Assembly (NCBI RefSeq): GCF_016862515.1
Contig: NZ_BONC01000004.1
Span: 124,001-188,000, forward strand
DNA: 64,000 bases
Source of the DNA: Asanoa iriomotensis
GTDB lineage: Bacteria > Actinomycetota > Actinomycetes > Mycobacteriales > Micromonosporaceae
Direction: 5' to 3'
Each line of letters opens with the position of its first letter. Within the stretch, counting starts at the first letter, position 1. A model generated the notes under the pieces. It was given only the letters and a program-made list of their open reading frames with translations. It did not search any database and was not told where the DNA came from. Both the position numbers and the translations under genes were made by a program. Shown piece after piece: positions 22,641 to 31,441 of this stretch.

Positions 22641-23446
22641 GCTGATCCTCCACGTTGGATGGCGACGCGTTCCGCGGGCCCGAGCAGGCGGAGCCCGACG
22701 ATCAGGTAGGCCAGGCCGAGGGCGAGGCAGAGCAACAGGTCCGGCGCGGCGGCCGAGAGCGGCGCGTGGTCGAGCGTCGCCGCGCGCAGCGCCCGCAGCG
22801 CCGAGGTGACCGGCAGCGCCTCGCCGAGCCAGCGCAGCGGGTCGGGCAGGTAGGCCGGTGGGAACGTGAAACCGCACAGCAGGCCCATCGCGACGAACAG
22901 CGTGTTCTGGGTGATGTGTGCCTCGCCCGCGGTGATCATGATGGCCGACAGCGGCACCGAGATCCCGAAGACGGCCACGCTGGCGGCCACGAACGCGGCG
23001 AGCAGGGTGACCGGGTCGGGCGCCGGGAGGCGCACCCCGATCATGACCGCGAAGGCCAGCATCACCACCACCTCGACGACCGTCGTGGTCAGGGACTGGA
23101 GACCGACCCCGACGAGGTACGGGAGGCGGCGCGCGGGCGCCAGCACCTGGCTCTCCAGGGTGCCCTCGCGCTGCTCGGTGATCTGCGCCTTGGCCACCCA
23201 GAGCACCATGCGGACCGTGAACATCGAGGCGGCCGCGCCGACCGTGACGTAGCCGAGGTAGTCGGCCGTGCCGGCGGCGGCCGCGAACCCGCCGCCGGCC
23301 CGACCGCCCCCGATGGAGTGGTAGGCGAGGTAGGCCAGCCCGACCGTGAGGATGCCGGTGGCCAGCGTGCCCACGAAGTAGGTCCACTGGTAGGCCCGCA
23401 TGGTGACCAGCCAGTTTCGCCGGAGCGTCGGCATGGCGGTGGCCAC
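22637..23446 (-). CDS. ABC-2 type transporter permease (first gene of operon)
   Basis: The protein has about 269 residues and six hydrophobic segments. The ABC-2 family stretch ITEQREGTLESQVLAPARRL is followed by PAYLPDPLRWLGEALPVTSALRALR, the conserved 'P...lP......' end region. GTG 23446 is chosen for the GGAGG-type site immediately upstream; ATG 23434 is the alternative. It starts the leftward exporter operon, divergent from the HxlR-peroxiredoxin regulator, whose binding sites probably lie between them. Confidence 0.85.
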   Translation of the reverse strand: MATAMPTLRRNWLVTMRAYQWTYFVGTLATGILTVGLAYLAYHSIGGGRAGGGFAAAAGTADYLGYVTVGAAASMFTVRMVLWVAKAQITEQREGTLESQVLAPARRLPYLVGVGLQSLTTTVVEVVVMLAFAVMIGVRLPAPDPVTLLAAFVAASVAVFGISVPLSAIMITAGEAHITQNTLFVAMGLLCGFTFPPAYLPDPLRWLGEALPVTSALRALRAATLDHAPLSAAAPDLLLCLALGLAYLIVGLRLLGPAERVAIQRGGSA

Positions 23447-23469
23447 TGTTCCTCCATGGGTTTTATTTT

Positions 23470-23500
23470 GGAACTCAGTAAGTTTCAGTTGGGAACTTAG
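23470..23500. promoter_or_regulatory. Repeat-rich operator between exporter and HxlR regulator
   Basis: GGAACTCAG at 23470-23478 and GGAACTTAG at 23492-23500 are direct repeats 22 bp apart, about two helical turns. AACT-N5-AGTT at 23472-23484 is also an inverted repeat. The AT-rich stretch stands out in this GC-rich DNA. It is the likely binding site of the HxlR-type protein encoded just to the right. Confidence 0.6.
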
Positions 23501-23536
23501 CGGCTGGGGCGCAGGATGTACAGAGAGGAGGCCGGT

Positions 23537-24394
23537 GTGAGTTCTCGGGTACGTGAGGTCGACGAGGCGTGCGGTGTCGCGCAGGCCGCCGCCGTCATGG
23601 GCGACTGGTGGAACCTGCTCGTGCTGCGCGAGGTCGCGCGGGGGCAGCACCGCTTCGATCAACTGGTCGCGGAGCTGGCGGTCTCGCGGCGCGTGCTCAC
23701 CGAGCGCCTGACCCACCTGGTCTCGCACGGTGTGCTCGCGCGGTCGCGCTACCAGGATCGGCCGCCGCGGTACGAGTACCGCCTGACCGAGCGCGGCGAG
23801 GCGTTCCTGCCGGTGCTCGTCGGGATGCAGGACTGGGCGGACCGGTGGCTGCTCGGCGACGGCTCGCTGACCGCGCTGCCGTCCGGAGCGGAGAGCGACC
23901 GGGTCCGCGCGTTGGTCGGCACCACGGTGCCGCCGGTGTCACTCCCGTCCGCGGCCGGCCCGCGCGACGTGCTCGCGTCGACCGCGACGGTGCTGTTCGC
24001 CTATCCCGCCACGGGCCGGCCGACCCCACACCCGGCGGGCTGGGACGGCATCGCCGGCACGATCGGCTGCACGCTGGAGAACCGCCTGTTCCGCGACCGC
24101 CTGCCCGCGTTCACGGCGGCCGGGGTGGCGGTGCACGGCGTGAGCACGCAACGGCCCGAGGAACAGGCGGCGTTCGCCGCCGAGGAGGGCATCCCGTTCC
24201 CGTTGCTGTCCGATGTGGACTTGGTCCTCGCGGCGGCGCTGCGCCTGCCGACCGTGCGGATCGCCCAGCAGCAGCGCCTCAAGCGCCTGGTCCTGGTCGC
24301 CGACCGCGACCGGGTGGTCCGCCACACGATCTTCCCGGTGACGGACATCCCGGCCGCGGTCGACGAAGCGCTCACGGTCGGCGCGAGCCTATGA
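23537..24394 (+). CDS. HxlR-family regulator fused to a peroxiredoxin-like domain
   Basis: The protein has 285 residues. Residues 1-105 form a HxlR winged helix (MGDWWNLLVLREVARG, VSRRVLTERLTHLVSHGVL, YEYRLTERGEAFLPVL). Residues ~120-285 look like a BCP/AhpC-type peroxiredoxin: GTIGCTLENRLFRD with a single cysteine (C178) at the peroxidatic position, then GVSTQRPEEQAAFAAEEGIPFPLLSD. The resolving Cys position of BCP is not Cys. This suggests a DNA-binding repressor with a built-in peroxide or thiol sensor controlling the divergent ABC exporter. GTG 23537 has GGAGG at 5-nt spacing; ATG 23516 is possible. Its 3' end overlaps the convergent MFS gene by 23 nt. Confidence 0.83.
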   Translation: MSSRVREVDEACGVAQAAAVMGDWWNLLVLREVARGQHRFDQLVAELAVSRRVLTERLTHLVSHGVLARSRYQDRPPRYEYRLTERGEAFLPVLVGMQDWADRWLLGDGSLTALPSGAESDRVRALVGTTVPPVSLPSAAGPRDVLASTATVLFAYPATGRPTPHPAGWDGIAGTIGCTLENRLFRDRLPAFTAAGVAVHGVSTQRPEEQAAFAAEEGIPFPLLSDVDLVLAAALRLPTVRIAQQQRLKRLVLVADRDRVVRHTIFPVTDIPAAVDEALTVGASL

Positions 24395-25556
24395 GCAGGG
24401 CGGTCGAGAGGGTCGCGAAGGCGGCGGCGCCGGCGAAGACCGCGCCGGGCGCCGCGTAGCTCAACGACCAGGCGAAGGCGGCACCGGCGAGGACCGGCAC
24501 CGCGGTCTCGGCGACGGCCCCGACACCGGTCACCGCGCCGTTGACGGCACCCTGCTCGTCCGACCCCGTGGCGCGGGAGAGCCAGGACTGCGCCGCGGCC
24601 ACGCCGACGCCGCCGACCACGCCGACGGCCTGGAGCAGGTAGATCGCGGCCGGGGTGGTCGCGAACGCCGTCGCGCCCAACGCGATCGCTCCGCACAGGC
24701 TGCCCAGGACGGCGGCGTTTCGGTCACCGAGCCTTCGGACGATCGGGCCGACCGCCCGGGCCTGGAAGACGGCGCCGGCGAGCGCGCCGACGGACATGGT
24801 GACACCGACGTGCGCCGTACCCCAGGCGAACTGGTGTGTGACGAAGAAGGTCCAGATCGCCTGGTGGGTCATCCGCGCGACGTCGGCGCAGAAGCGGGCC
24901 GCCACGAGCCGGCCCAGCACGGGACGGCGCAGCACGGTTTTGATGGCGGTGAACGGGTTCGCCGCACGCAGGCTCAGCGCGGTCGTCCGGTCGCCGGGGC
25001 GGGACTCGGGCAGGACGCGCCAGCCGTAGGCGACGTTGGCGAAGGCGAGCCCGGCCGCGGCGTAGAACGGCAGCCGCGGGTCGACGGACCCGAGCGCGCC
25101 GCCGAGCAGCGGGCCGGCGACGAACCCGAGCCCGAACGCGGAGCCGACCAGCGCGAAGGCGCCGGCCCGGCGCTCGGGCGGGGTGACATCGGCGACGTAG
25201 GCGTTGACGACGGTGGTGGTGCCGGCGAACGCACCGGCCAGGGCGTGGAACGCGACCAGCAGTGTGACGGTCGGCGTCAGCGCGTGCGCGAGCCAGTCGA
25301 CGCCGAGGCCGGCGAGCGCGACGAGCAGGACGGGCCGGCGCCCGTACCGGTCGGCGAGCCGGCCCAGCAGCGGCGCGGTGAGAAACTGCAGCAGCCCGAA
25401 ACTGGACCCGAGCAGACCGGACCAGGTGGCGGCGTCGGCCGCCCGGCCGGTGAGGTCGAGCATGAGAGCGGGCACGACCGGCACGACGATGCCCAGGCCG
25501 AGCATGTCGATGAACACGGTGACGAGCAGGAAGGACAGGGCAGGCGCCCGGCGCAT
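24372..25556 (-). CDS. MFS transporter, TetA-like drug:proton antiporter
   Basis: The 394-residue protein has 12 predicted hydrophobic segments. The first is FLLVTVFIDMLGLGIVVPVVP, and the loop motif GRLADRYGRRPVLL is the MFS motif A (GxLaDrxGrkxxl). The start resembles the tetracycline-resistance TetA(G)-type family (LGLGIVVPVVP, then WSGLLGSSFGLLQFLTAPLLG). It should be an inner-membrane proton-driven exporter. ATG 25556 has GGGAG at 6-nt spacing. The leader contains a 10-bp palindrome ACCTCGAGGT (25594-25603), a possible repressor site, but no TetR gene is adjacent. Confidence 0.85.
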   Translation of the reverse strand: MRRAPALSFLLVTVFIDMLGLGIVVPVVPALMLDLTGRAADAATWSGLLGSSFGLLQFLTAPLLGRLADRYGRRPVLLVALAGLGVDWLAHALTPTVTLLVAFHALAGAFAGTTTVVNAYVADVTPPERRAGAFALVGSAFGLGFVAGPLLGGALGSVDPRLPFYAAAGLAFANVAYGWRVLPESRPGDRTTALSLRAANPFTAIKTVLRRPVLGRLVAARFCADVARMTHQAIWTFFVTHQFAWGTAHVGVTMSVGALAGAVFQARAVGPIVRRLGDRNAAVLGSLCGAIALGATAFATTPAAIYLLQAVGVVGGVGVAAAQSWLSRATGSDEQGAVNGAVTGVGAVAETAVPVLAGAAFAWSLSYAAPGAVFAGAAAFATLSTALLIGSRRP

Positions 25557-25629
25557 CAGGAGCTCCCGAGAGTCGAAGAGGCGGGGCCCCCTCGACCTCG
25601 AGGTACGGAGGATCAGATTATCGGTGCCG

Positions 25630-26418
25630 TCAAACGCTTTCCGGCGCCCAGACATAGGGCGTGGTGGTGGTGACCGCGCGCAGGCCGAGGCGTTGCAGGA
25701 TCGGGCGGCTGTCGTCGGAGGCGTCGACCATGAGGTAACGGATCCCGCGCGCGGCCGCGACGCGGGCCCGGTGGGCGACCAGCGCGCGATAGATGCCCTT
25801 ACGCCGCCAGGCCGCGAGCGTCGAACCACCCCACAGCGCCGCGAACTCGGTGCCGGGGAAGATCGGCATCCAGGCGGCGGACACGACGACGCCCTCGGCC
25901 TCGGCTACGAAGACGACGATGTCGTCAGGCGCGGACTCGATCCGGTCGCGGAGGTCGTCGGCCAGGAACGACCAGTCCTGCCCCCAGACCTCGGACTCCA
26001 TGGCCGCGATCCGGCGCAGGTCGTCGTGGTCGGTGGTGGTGCGAATGACGACCCCGGCGGGCGCCTGCCCGGCCTCGGTCAGGTCGGCCGCGAGACCGAT
26101 CACCACGGTCTCGCGATCCTCGGGCACGAACCCGGCGAGCCGCAACCGATCGACGAGATCGGCCCGGTCGTGCGCGTAGGTCTTCCACTCGACGGCCCGC
26201 CCCGCGGCGGCGGCCCGCTCCCGCACGCGCCCGATCAACAGATCGAGCTCGTCGACCCGCAGCCCGTCCAGTTCCTGCGCGAAGGCCAGCCACCGCCCCG
26301 GCGACCGCGCGAGCAGCACAGGCCCGTCCCATCCGGCCTTCCACGACTCGGGCAACCGCCCCGCGACCGTCCCACGCACCTGCTCGTCATGGAGCTTCAG
26401 CAGTTCGTCATTCGTCAC
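25630..26418 (-). CDS. GNAT family N-acetyltransferase
   Basis: The 262-residue protein has a C-terminal GNAT domain (DIVVFVAEAEGVVVSAAWM, then STLAAWRRKGIYRALVAHRARVAA, matching motif A R/Q-x-x-G-x-G/A with a variant, and GIRYLMVDASDDSRPILQRLGL). The N-terminal ~110 residues are a second, diverged half. The GTG start at 26418 lies 11 nt inside the preceding alpha-galactosidase gene, so it may be translated from the same message, although the function has no obvious link to sugar catabolism. The acceptor is unknown. Confidence 0.8.
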   Translation of the reverse strand: MTNDELLKLHDEQVRGTVAGRLPESWKAGWDGPVLLARSPGRWLAFAQELDGLRVDELDLLIGRVRERAAAAGRAVEWKTYAHDRADLVDRLRLAGFVPEDRETVVIGLAADLTEAGQAPAGVVIRTTTDHDDLRRIAAMESEVWGQDWSFLADDLRDRIESAPDDIVVFVAEAEGVVVSAAWMPIFPGTEFAALWGGSTLAAWRRKGIYRALVAHRARVAAARGIRYLMVDASDDSRPILQRLGLRAVTTTTPYVWAPESV

Positions 26419-28429
26419 CAGAAACGTGTAGCACGATCAGGTCCGCGTCGTGGGTGGGGGTCCAGCGGACCGGGAGGCCGACGGACATCAGGTGGGCGCC
26501 CGAATAGGTGGCCTCGCCCGCGCGGTAGCGGGCCTTCGGGTCCAGGCCTTGCAGAGGCAGGCGGATGTCGCGGGCCGGGACCCGGTCGAGGCCGTCCAGG
26601 CCGCCGGCGTTCCAGGCCAGGACGGCGACCCGGTCGTCGAGCGTGTACTGGACCGCGCAGCGCGCCTCGTCCGGGCTGCCGATGCGGTGCAAATCGCCGC
26701 GTGTGACGAGCTCGCGGATCTCCTTGTAGCGGGCCACCCACGACGCCGCTTCCGTGCGCTGCGCGGCCGACCACCTCGTGATGTCCGCGCCGATGCCCAG
26801 GACGCCCGCGCAGGCCAGCACGAAGCGGAAGGCCAGCGAGCGGGTGCGCTCGTCGAACATCCCGTCCGCGTCCGTCACCCACGAGCTCATCAGGTGCGGT
26901 GCGAACGCCGACAAGAAGCCGTGCTGGATGCGCAGGCGGTCCAGCGGCGCCGTGTTGTCGCTCGGCCACAGGACGTCCGTGCGGGCGGCCATCGCCAGGT
27001 CGACCCGGGCGCCGCCGGCCGCGCAGCCCTCGATCGTGACCGACGGGTGGGCCGTGCGTAGGTGGTCGAGGATGCGGTAGAGGTTGTGGACGTGCGCGCC
27101 GTCCAGGTCCGCGGCCGAGCGGTCCGCCTCCGTGCGCGGGCGGTTGAAATCCCATTTCAGATACGAGATGGGGTACGCCGAGAGCAAGTTGTCCAACATG
27201 GACAGCACGAACTCGTAGACGTCTGTGCGACCCAGGTCGAGCAGGTACTGATTGCGGATCGTGCTCAGCGGGCGCCCGTCAGCCTGGCAGACCCAGTCCG
27301 GATGCGCCTCGTAGAGGGCCGACTTCGGGTTGACCATCTCCGGCTCGACCCACAGCCCGAACTCCAGGCCCCGCGACCGCACCGCCGAGACGAAGGCGCC
27401 GAAGCCGTCCGGGAACTTGGCCGGGTCCGGGGTCCAGTCGCCGAGGCCGCCGTGGTCGTCGTCGCGGCCCACGAACCAGCCGTCGTCGACCACGAACGTC
27501 TCGACGCCCAGCGACGCCGCGACGTCGGCCAGCGCCAACTGACCCTCGGCGGTCACGTCGAAGGTGGTCGCCTCCCACGAGTTGTAAATGACCTTGGGGG
27601 TACGGGCCAGCCGGTCACCGGCCAGCACCCGCTGGTAGGCGTGCCACTGCCGGGCCAGCCCGTCGAGGCCGTCCGCGCTGTAGACGCCGGCTGCCACCGG
27701 AGTGGTCACCGACGAGCCCGGCGCGAGCGTGACCGGTGCCCCGTCCAGCGACCGCCCGACCCGCACCCTGGTCAGCCCGGCCGCGTCCACGTCAGCGACG
27801 ATCTCCCAAGACCCCGTCCACGCCAGCCCCACGCCGTAGACGGCGTCACCGTTGGAGACCGCCAGGTACGGCGCGAACTGGTGCCCGGTGACACCCTGCG
27901 CACTGCCGATCGAAAACCGCCCGCGAGTCAACCGCGTCGACGCGGGCGTGAACTCCTGCGCCCACTGTCCACACAGGTACGAAAAGTCAGCGCCCGACGG
28001 CGTCGGCACGCAGAAGCCGGCCGAGCCCAGCCGGGTCAGCGAGACCGGCGACGGCCCGTCGTTGTGCACGACCGCCCACCGCTCGACCACGTCGGTCCCC
28101 GGCGCGAACCGCCACCGCAGCACCACCCGCAACCCGGTCACCTCGTCGGCGAACGTCGCCGCGAGCCCGTCGTCGACCGTCATAGAGTCGAACCGCCACG
28201 TCAGCACCTGCCCCGCGACCGCCAGGTCCGCGCCGAGGAACGGCCGCGCGCCGTCCGGCGCGTACTCGACCGCCGCCAGGTCCCCCGGCAGCATGTACTG
28301 CACCCTGCCGTGGAACGCGAACGGCGACGGTCCGTCGCCGACACCGTGGGGGCCCCACGCGACCAGGTCGATCCGGTCGCCTGCGGCGGCAACGGTGTAC
28401 TCGGTGCTGGCACCGGCGATCGTCCACAT
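26408..28429 (-). CDS. Alpha-galactosidase, glycoside hydrolase family 36
   Basis: The 673-residue protein has the GH36 layout: N-terminal beta-sandwich, central TIM barrel from ~residue 290, and a C-terminal beta domain. Key motifs are VIYNSWEAT, FVVDDGWF, GLWVEPEMVNP, the nucleophile Asp427 in YLKWDFNRP, and the acid/base Asp491 in LWPSDNTAPLDR. It has no signal peptide, so it should cleave alpha-galactosides imported by the adjacent ABC transporter. It lies 2 nt after the cellulase-like gene. The freed galactose would feed the divergent SDR and D-galactonate dehydratase. Confidence 0.92.
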   Translation of the reverse strand: MWTIAGASTEYTVAAAGDRIDLVAWGPHGVGDGPSPFAFHGRVQYMLPGDLAAVEYAPDGARPFLGADLAVAGQVLTWRFDSMTVDDGLAATFADEVTGLRVVLRWRFAPGTDVVERWAVVHNDGPSPVSLTRLGSAGFCVPTPSGADFSYLCGQWAQEFTPASTRLTRGRFSIGSAQGVTGHQFAPYLAVSNGDAVYGVGLAWTGSWEIVADVDAAGLTRVRVGRSLDGAPVTLAPGSSVTTPVAAGVYSADGLDGLARQWHAYQRVLAGDRLARTPKVIYNSWEATTFDVTAEGQLALADVAASLGVETFVVDDGWFVGRDDDHGGLGDWTPDPAKFPDGFGAFVSAVRSRGLEFGLWVEPEMVNPKSALYEAHPDWVCQADGRPLSTIRNQYLLDLGRTDVYEFVLSMLDNLLSAYPISYLKWDFNRPRTEADRSAADLDGAHVHNLYRILDHLRTAHPSVTIEGCAAGGARVDLAMAARTDVLWPSDNTAPLDRLRIQHGFLSAFAPHLMSSWVTDADGMFDERTRSLAFRFVLACAGVLGIGADITRWSAAQRTEAASWVARYKEIRELVTRGDLHRIGSPDEARCAVQYTLDDRVAVLAWNAGGLDGLDRVPARDIRLPLQGLDPKARYRAGEATYSGAHLMSVGLPVRWTPTHDADLIVLHVSGDE

Positions 28430-28431
28430 GG

Positions 28432-29661
28432 TCAGCGGTTCTCCCGGAACTCGTCGTTCAGCCGGCGCTGCAGCGCCACGTCCTGCCACATCGGATGGTG
28501 CGGCGCCGCGTTGGAGCAGACCACCGTGCCCCAGGCACCGAGGTCGCGGGCCCTCCGCATCGCGTGCGCGCAGATCTCCGTACCGACCGGGCCCTCTTCG
28601 AAGTTGGCGTGCAGCGGCGTGTAACCGACCCAGCCCTCACCGAACACCAGCGGAATCCCGCGCGCGGCGGCGTGGTCGGCGGCCACGGCCAGCCAGGTCT
28701 CCATGGTCTCCCGCATCGCGTGCCGGTGCTCGCTGTAGCGGTCGTAGAGCCAGCGGTCCCACCTGTCAGGGTCGCACCAGTCGTGGGTGTAGATCTCCCG
28801 GTGGGGAACGATCGTCGCTTCGCTCTTCCAGGACGCCGGGGGCCGCCAGTCCTCGAGCTTCGGCGCCCCGTCACGGAGCAGCTCCGCGAACGCCCGGTCT
28901 TGCGGAAAAGCTCTAGAAGTGTCCCGCAGCGCGAACTCGTCGTAGAGCTGGCCCAGAACGCCGTACACGTAAGGATGGAAGACCGCGACGTCCATGTTGC
29001 GCGGCAGCCCGCGCATCTCGCCGACGGGAACCCGGGCGTAGTTGACGGTGACCGGCACGGCCGGCTGTCGCTCCTTGAACCGGTCGATGCCACGCTCCAT
29101 CGAGGCGCGCAGCCCGACGACGCCCTCGCCGGCGTGCAAGCCGCTGTACTGCACCTCGTTGTGCAGTTCGACGTACGCGATCACGTCGTCGAGCCCTTCG
29201 GCGCGCACGAAGTCCACGAGCGCGGCGTGGGCGTCGGCCAGCGCGACCGTGCGGTCCGCCCGGGGCACCGCCTGCATCGCACGGTGCCACGCGTCGTCGA
29301 CGCCGAACGACGGGCTCTGCTGGTATTCCCAGCTCGACACGATGATCCGGCAGTCGTGTGCCTTGGCCTGACGGAACAGCTCCAGCAGGTGCGCCCGCCC
29401 GTCGACCGGCGGCCCGGACGGCACGTCGTACCACCGGGTCCGTTGCCCGAACTCACCACCCAGCCCCGTGAACCGCAGCGCCGACGTGTCGAGCCCGGAA
29501 CCGAAGAGCAGGTAGGGCATCGCGCAGATGCGCACTGTGTCGTAGCCCCGCTCGACCGCCTGCCGGAAGGCCTCGCCGAGATCGGCGAACGGCTCCCCCG
29601 GTCCGGTGCGGGTGTACCAGGTGAAGTCCCACAACGAGATCGTCATTGGGGTACGCGTCAT
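28432..29661 (-). CDS. Cellulase-like glycoside hydrolase (GH5-type TIM barrel)
   Basis: The 409-residue cytoplasmic protein has no signal peptide. It opens MTISLWDFTWYTRTG (from the inner ATG) and has GH-A clan features: IVSSWEYQQSP, VIAYVELHNEVQYSG with the N-E acid/base pair, and VFGEGWVGYTP with the probable nucleophile Glu. The family is the 'cellulase-like' group related to GH5. ATG 29661 overlaps the stop of the permease by 4 nt; ATG 29646 is the alternative. It is in the same operon as the sugar importer and the alpha-galactosidase, so it may process another linkage of the same plant-type oligosaccharide. The substrate is unknown. Confidence 0.75.
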   Translation of the reverse strand: MTRTPMTISLWDFTWYTRTGPGEPFADLGEAFRQAVERGYDTVRICAMPYLLFGSGLDTSALRFTGLGGEFGQRTRWYDVPSGPPVDGRAHLLELFRQAKAHDCRIIVSSWEYQQSPSFGVDDAWHRAMQAVPRADRTVALADAHAALVDFVRAEGLDDVIAYVELHNEVQYSGLHAGEGVVGLRASMERGIDRFKERQPAVPVTVNYARVPVGEMRGLPRNMDVAVFHPYVYGVLGQLYDEFALRDTSRAFPQDRAFAELLRDGAPKLEDWRPPASWKSEATIVPHREIYTHDWCDPDRWDRWLYDRYSEHRHAMRETMETWLAVAADHAAARGIPLVFGEGWVGYTPLHANFEEGPVGTEICAHAMRRARDLGAWGTVVCSNAAPHHPMWQDVALQRRLNDEFRENR

Positions 29662-30539
29662 TTGCTCGATCCCATCAACAGTCCGGAGACGAAGTGCCGC
29701 TGGAAGGCGAAGAACACGATGGCCGTGGGCACGGCCGCGATCACCGAGGCGGCGGCGACCACGTTCCAGTTGCTGACGTACCCGCCCTGCAGGTTGAGCA
29801 GCGCCGCGGTGACCGGCAGCTTGGCCTCGGTGCGCAGCACGGTGATGGCCCAGATCAGGTCGTTGAAGATCCAGGTCGTGGCGAGCGCGCCGAGCGCGGC
29901 CAACGAGGGCCGGCACAGCGGCATGATGATCCGGGCGTAGATCTGCACTACGCCGGCGCCGTCGATCCGGGCCGCCTCGGTCAGCTCCTCCGGGATCGAC
30001 CGCATGAAACCGTGCAGCACGAACGTGTAGAAGCCGAGCCCGAAGCCGACGTGAATCGCGACGAGCGCGTACAGCGTGTCGTAGATACCCAGCGACTCCA
30101 TCACCCGCGACACCGGGATCAGCAGGATCTGCGGGGGCAGCAGGTTGCCGGCCAGCATCGTCAGCAGGATCGCCCGCCGGCCGGGGATGTGGAAGCGGGA
30201 CAACGCGTACGCCGCCCAGGACGCGAGCAGCAGGCTCAGCAGCACGGCGGGCACGGTCACCTGGACGCTGGTCCACAACGCCCGGCCCATCGTGCCGCGC
30301 CCGAGCGCCTCGCGGAAGCCTTCGAGGCTCAACGAGACCGGCCAGGCGGCGGTGCCGTTGGCGGCGATGTCGTCGAACGAGCGGAACGCCAGCACCAGCA
30401 CGAACACCATCGGCGCCACCCAGAGCAGGGTGAGCGGCGCCATCACCGCGTGGAACACCCAGCCGCGCCGCCGCTTCGGCTTGGTCGGTGGCGGACCTGC
30501 GGTTTTCGCGGGTACGGGGGTCAGGGTCGCGGTGGACAT
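29658..30539 (-). CDS. Carbohydrate ABC transporter permease (MalG type)
   Basis: The 293-residue protein has six hydrophobic segments and the EAA loop ELTEAARIDGAGVVQIYARI, placing it in the MalG/CUT1 permease family. It pairs with the MalF-type permease just upstream (ATG 30539 shares a base with the preceding stop). No ATP-binding subunit is encoded in the operon, so a shared MsiK-like ATPase elsewhere is expected, as is common in actinomycetes. Confidence 0.91.
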   Translation of the reverse strand: MSTATLTPVPAKTAGPPPTKPKRRRGWVFHAVMAPLTLLWVAPMVFVLVLAFRSFDDIAANGTAAWPVSLSLEGFREALGRGTMGRALWTSVQVTVPAVLLSLLLASWAAYALSRFHIPGRRAILLTMLAGNLLPPQILLIPVSRVMESLGIYDTLYALVAIHVGFGLGFYTFVLHGFMRSIPEELTEAARIDGAGVVQIYARIIMPLCRPSLAALGALATTWIFNDLIWAITVLRTEAKLPVTAALLNLQGGYVSNWNVVAAASVIAAVPTAIVFFAFQRHFVSGLLMGSSK

Positions 30540-31441
30540 CAGGCGACCTCCTCCTTCGTGGCCCGGACCAGGTACGTGATGATGAAGATCAGCGCGAGCG
30601 CGAAGATCACCACGGCGATCGCCGACGCGTAACCGAGGTTCAGGAACGTGAAGCCCTGCTGGAACATGTAGGTGCTGAGCAGCTCCGACGAGTGGTACGG
30701 CCCGCCCTGGGTCATCGCCCAGACGATGTCGAACGTGCGCAGCGAGTCGATCACGGTGACCGCGAAGACCACGGTGTTGACGCCGCGCAGCTGCGGCCAG
30801 GTGACGTAGCGGAACCGTTGCCAGGGGCCGGCGCCGTCGGTCGCGGCCGCGTCGTCGAGCGTCGGGTCGGTGCTCTTGAGCCCGGCCAGGTAGAGCACCA
30901 TCACGTAGCCGACCTGGCGCCAGACCGCGGCGATCAGCACCGCGTAGAGCGCGGTGTCCGGATTGGCCAGCCACTGCTTCTCGACGCTCTCCAGGCCGAC
31001 CGCGCCGAGCAGCGTGTTGATCGTGCCGTCCGGCTGGTACTGGACCCGCCAGAACAGGCCCGTGACCGCCAATGAGAACACCATCGGCAGGTAGATGGCG
31101 CTGCGGTAGAGGCCGACGCCCCGGCGGGGCCGGTTGAGCGCCACCGCCAGCGCCAACCCGCCCAGCACGGAGAGACCACCGAACCCGATCGCCCAGATGA
31201 CGTTGTTCCACAGCGCGCCGCGGAAGATGTCGTCGGCGAACAGGTTCTTGAAGTTGTCGAGGCCGACGGGCTTGGCCGCGCCCAGCCCGTTCCACTCGGT
31301 CAACGACAGGTAGAAGCTGTTGACCGCCGGCCAGAACACCATGCCGATCTCGACCGCCGCCGGGATCAACAGGAAGAACCAGACCACCTTGGGTACGGCG
31401 CGCAGGCGCTTTTTCCTTGGTGGTGCCGCCAACGCGGTCAC
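30539..31441 (-). CDS. Carbohydrate ABC transporter permease (MalF type)
   Basis: The 300-residue protein has six hydrophobic segments. It opens with a basic stretch (APPRKKRLRAVPK) then VVWFFLLIPAAVEIG, with a periplasmic-side loop NSFYLSLTEWNGLG and the EAA-type loop DDAAATDGAGPWQRFRYV. It belongs to the CUT1 family. GTG 31441 overlaps the stop of the binding-protein gene by 4 nt. With the MalG-type partner it forms the channel of the importer. Confidence 0.91.
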   Translation of the reverse strand: MTALAAPPRKKRLRAVPKVVWFFLLIPAAVEIGMVFWPAVNSFYLSLTEWNGLGAAKPVGLDNFKNLFADDIFRGALWNNVIWAIGFGGLSVLGGLALAVALNRPRRGVGLYRSAIYLPMVFSLAVTGLFWRVQYQPDGTINTLLGAVGLESVEKQWLANPDTALYAVLIAAVWRQVGYVMVLYLAGLKSTDPTLDDAAATDGAGPWQRFRYVTWPQLRGVNTVVFAVTVIDSLRTFDIVWAMTQGGPYHSSELLSTYMFQQGFTFLNLGYASAIAVVIFALALIFIITYLVRATKEEVA

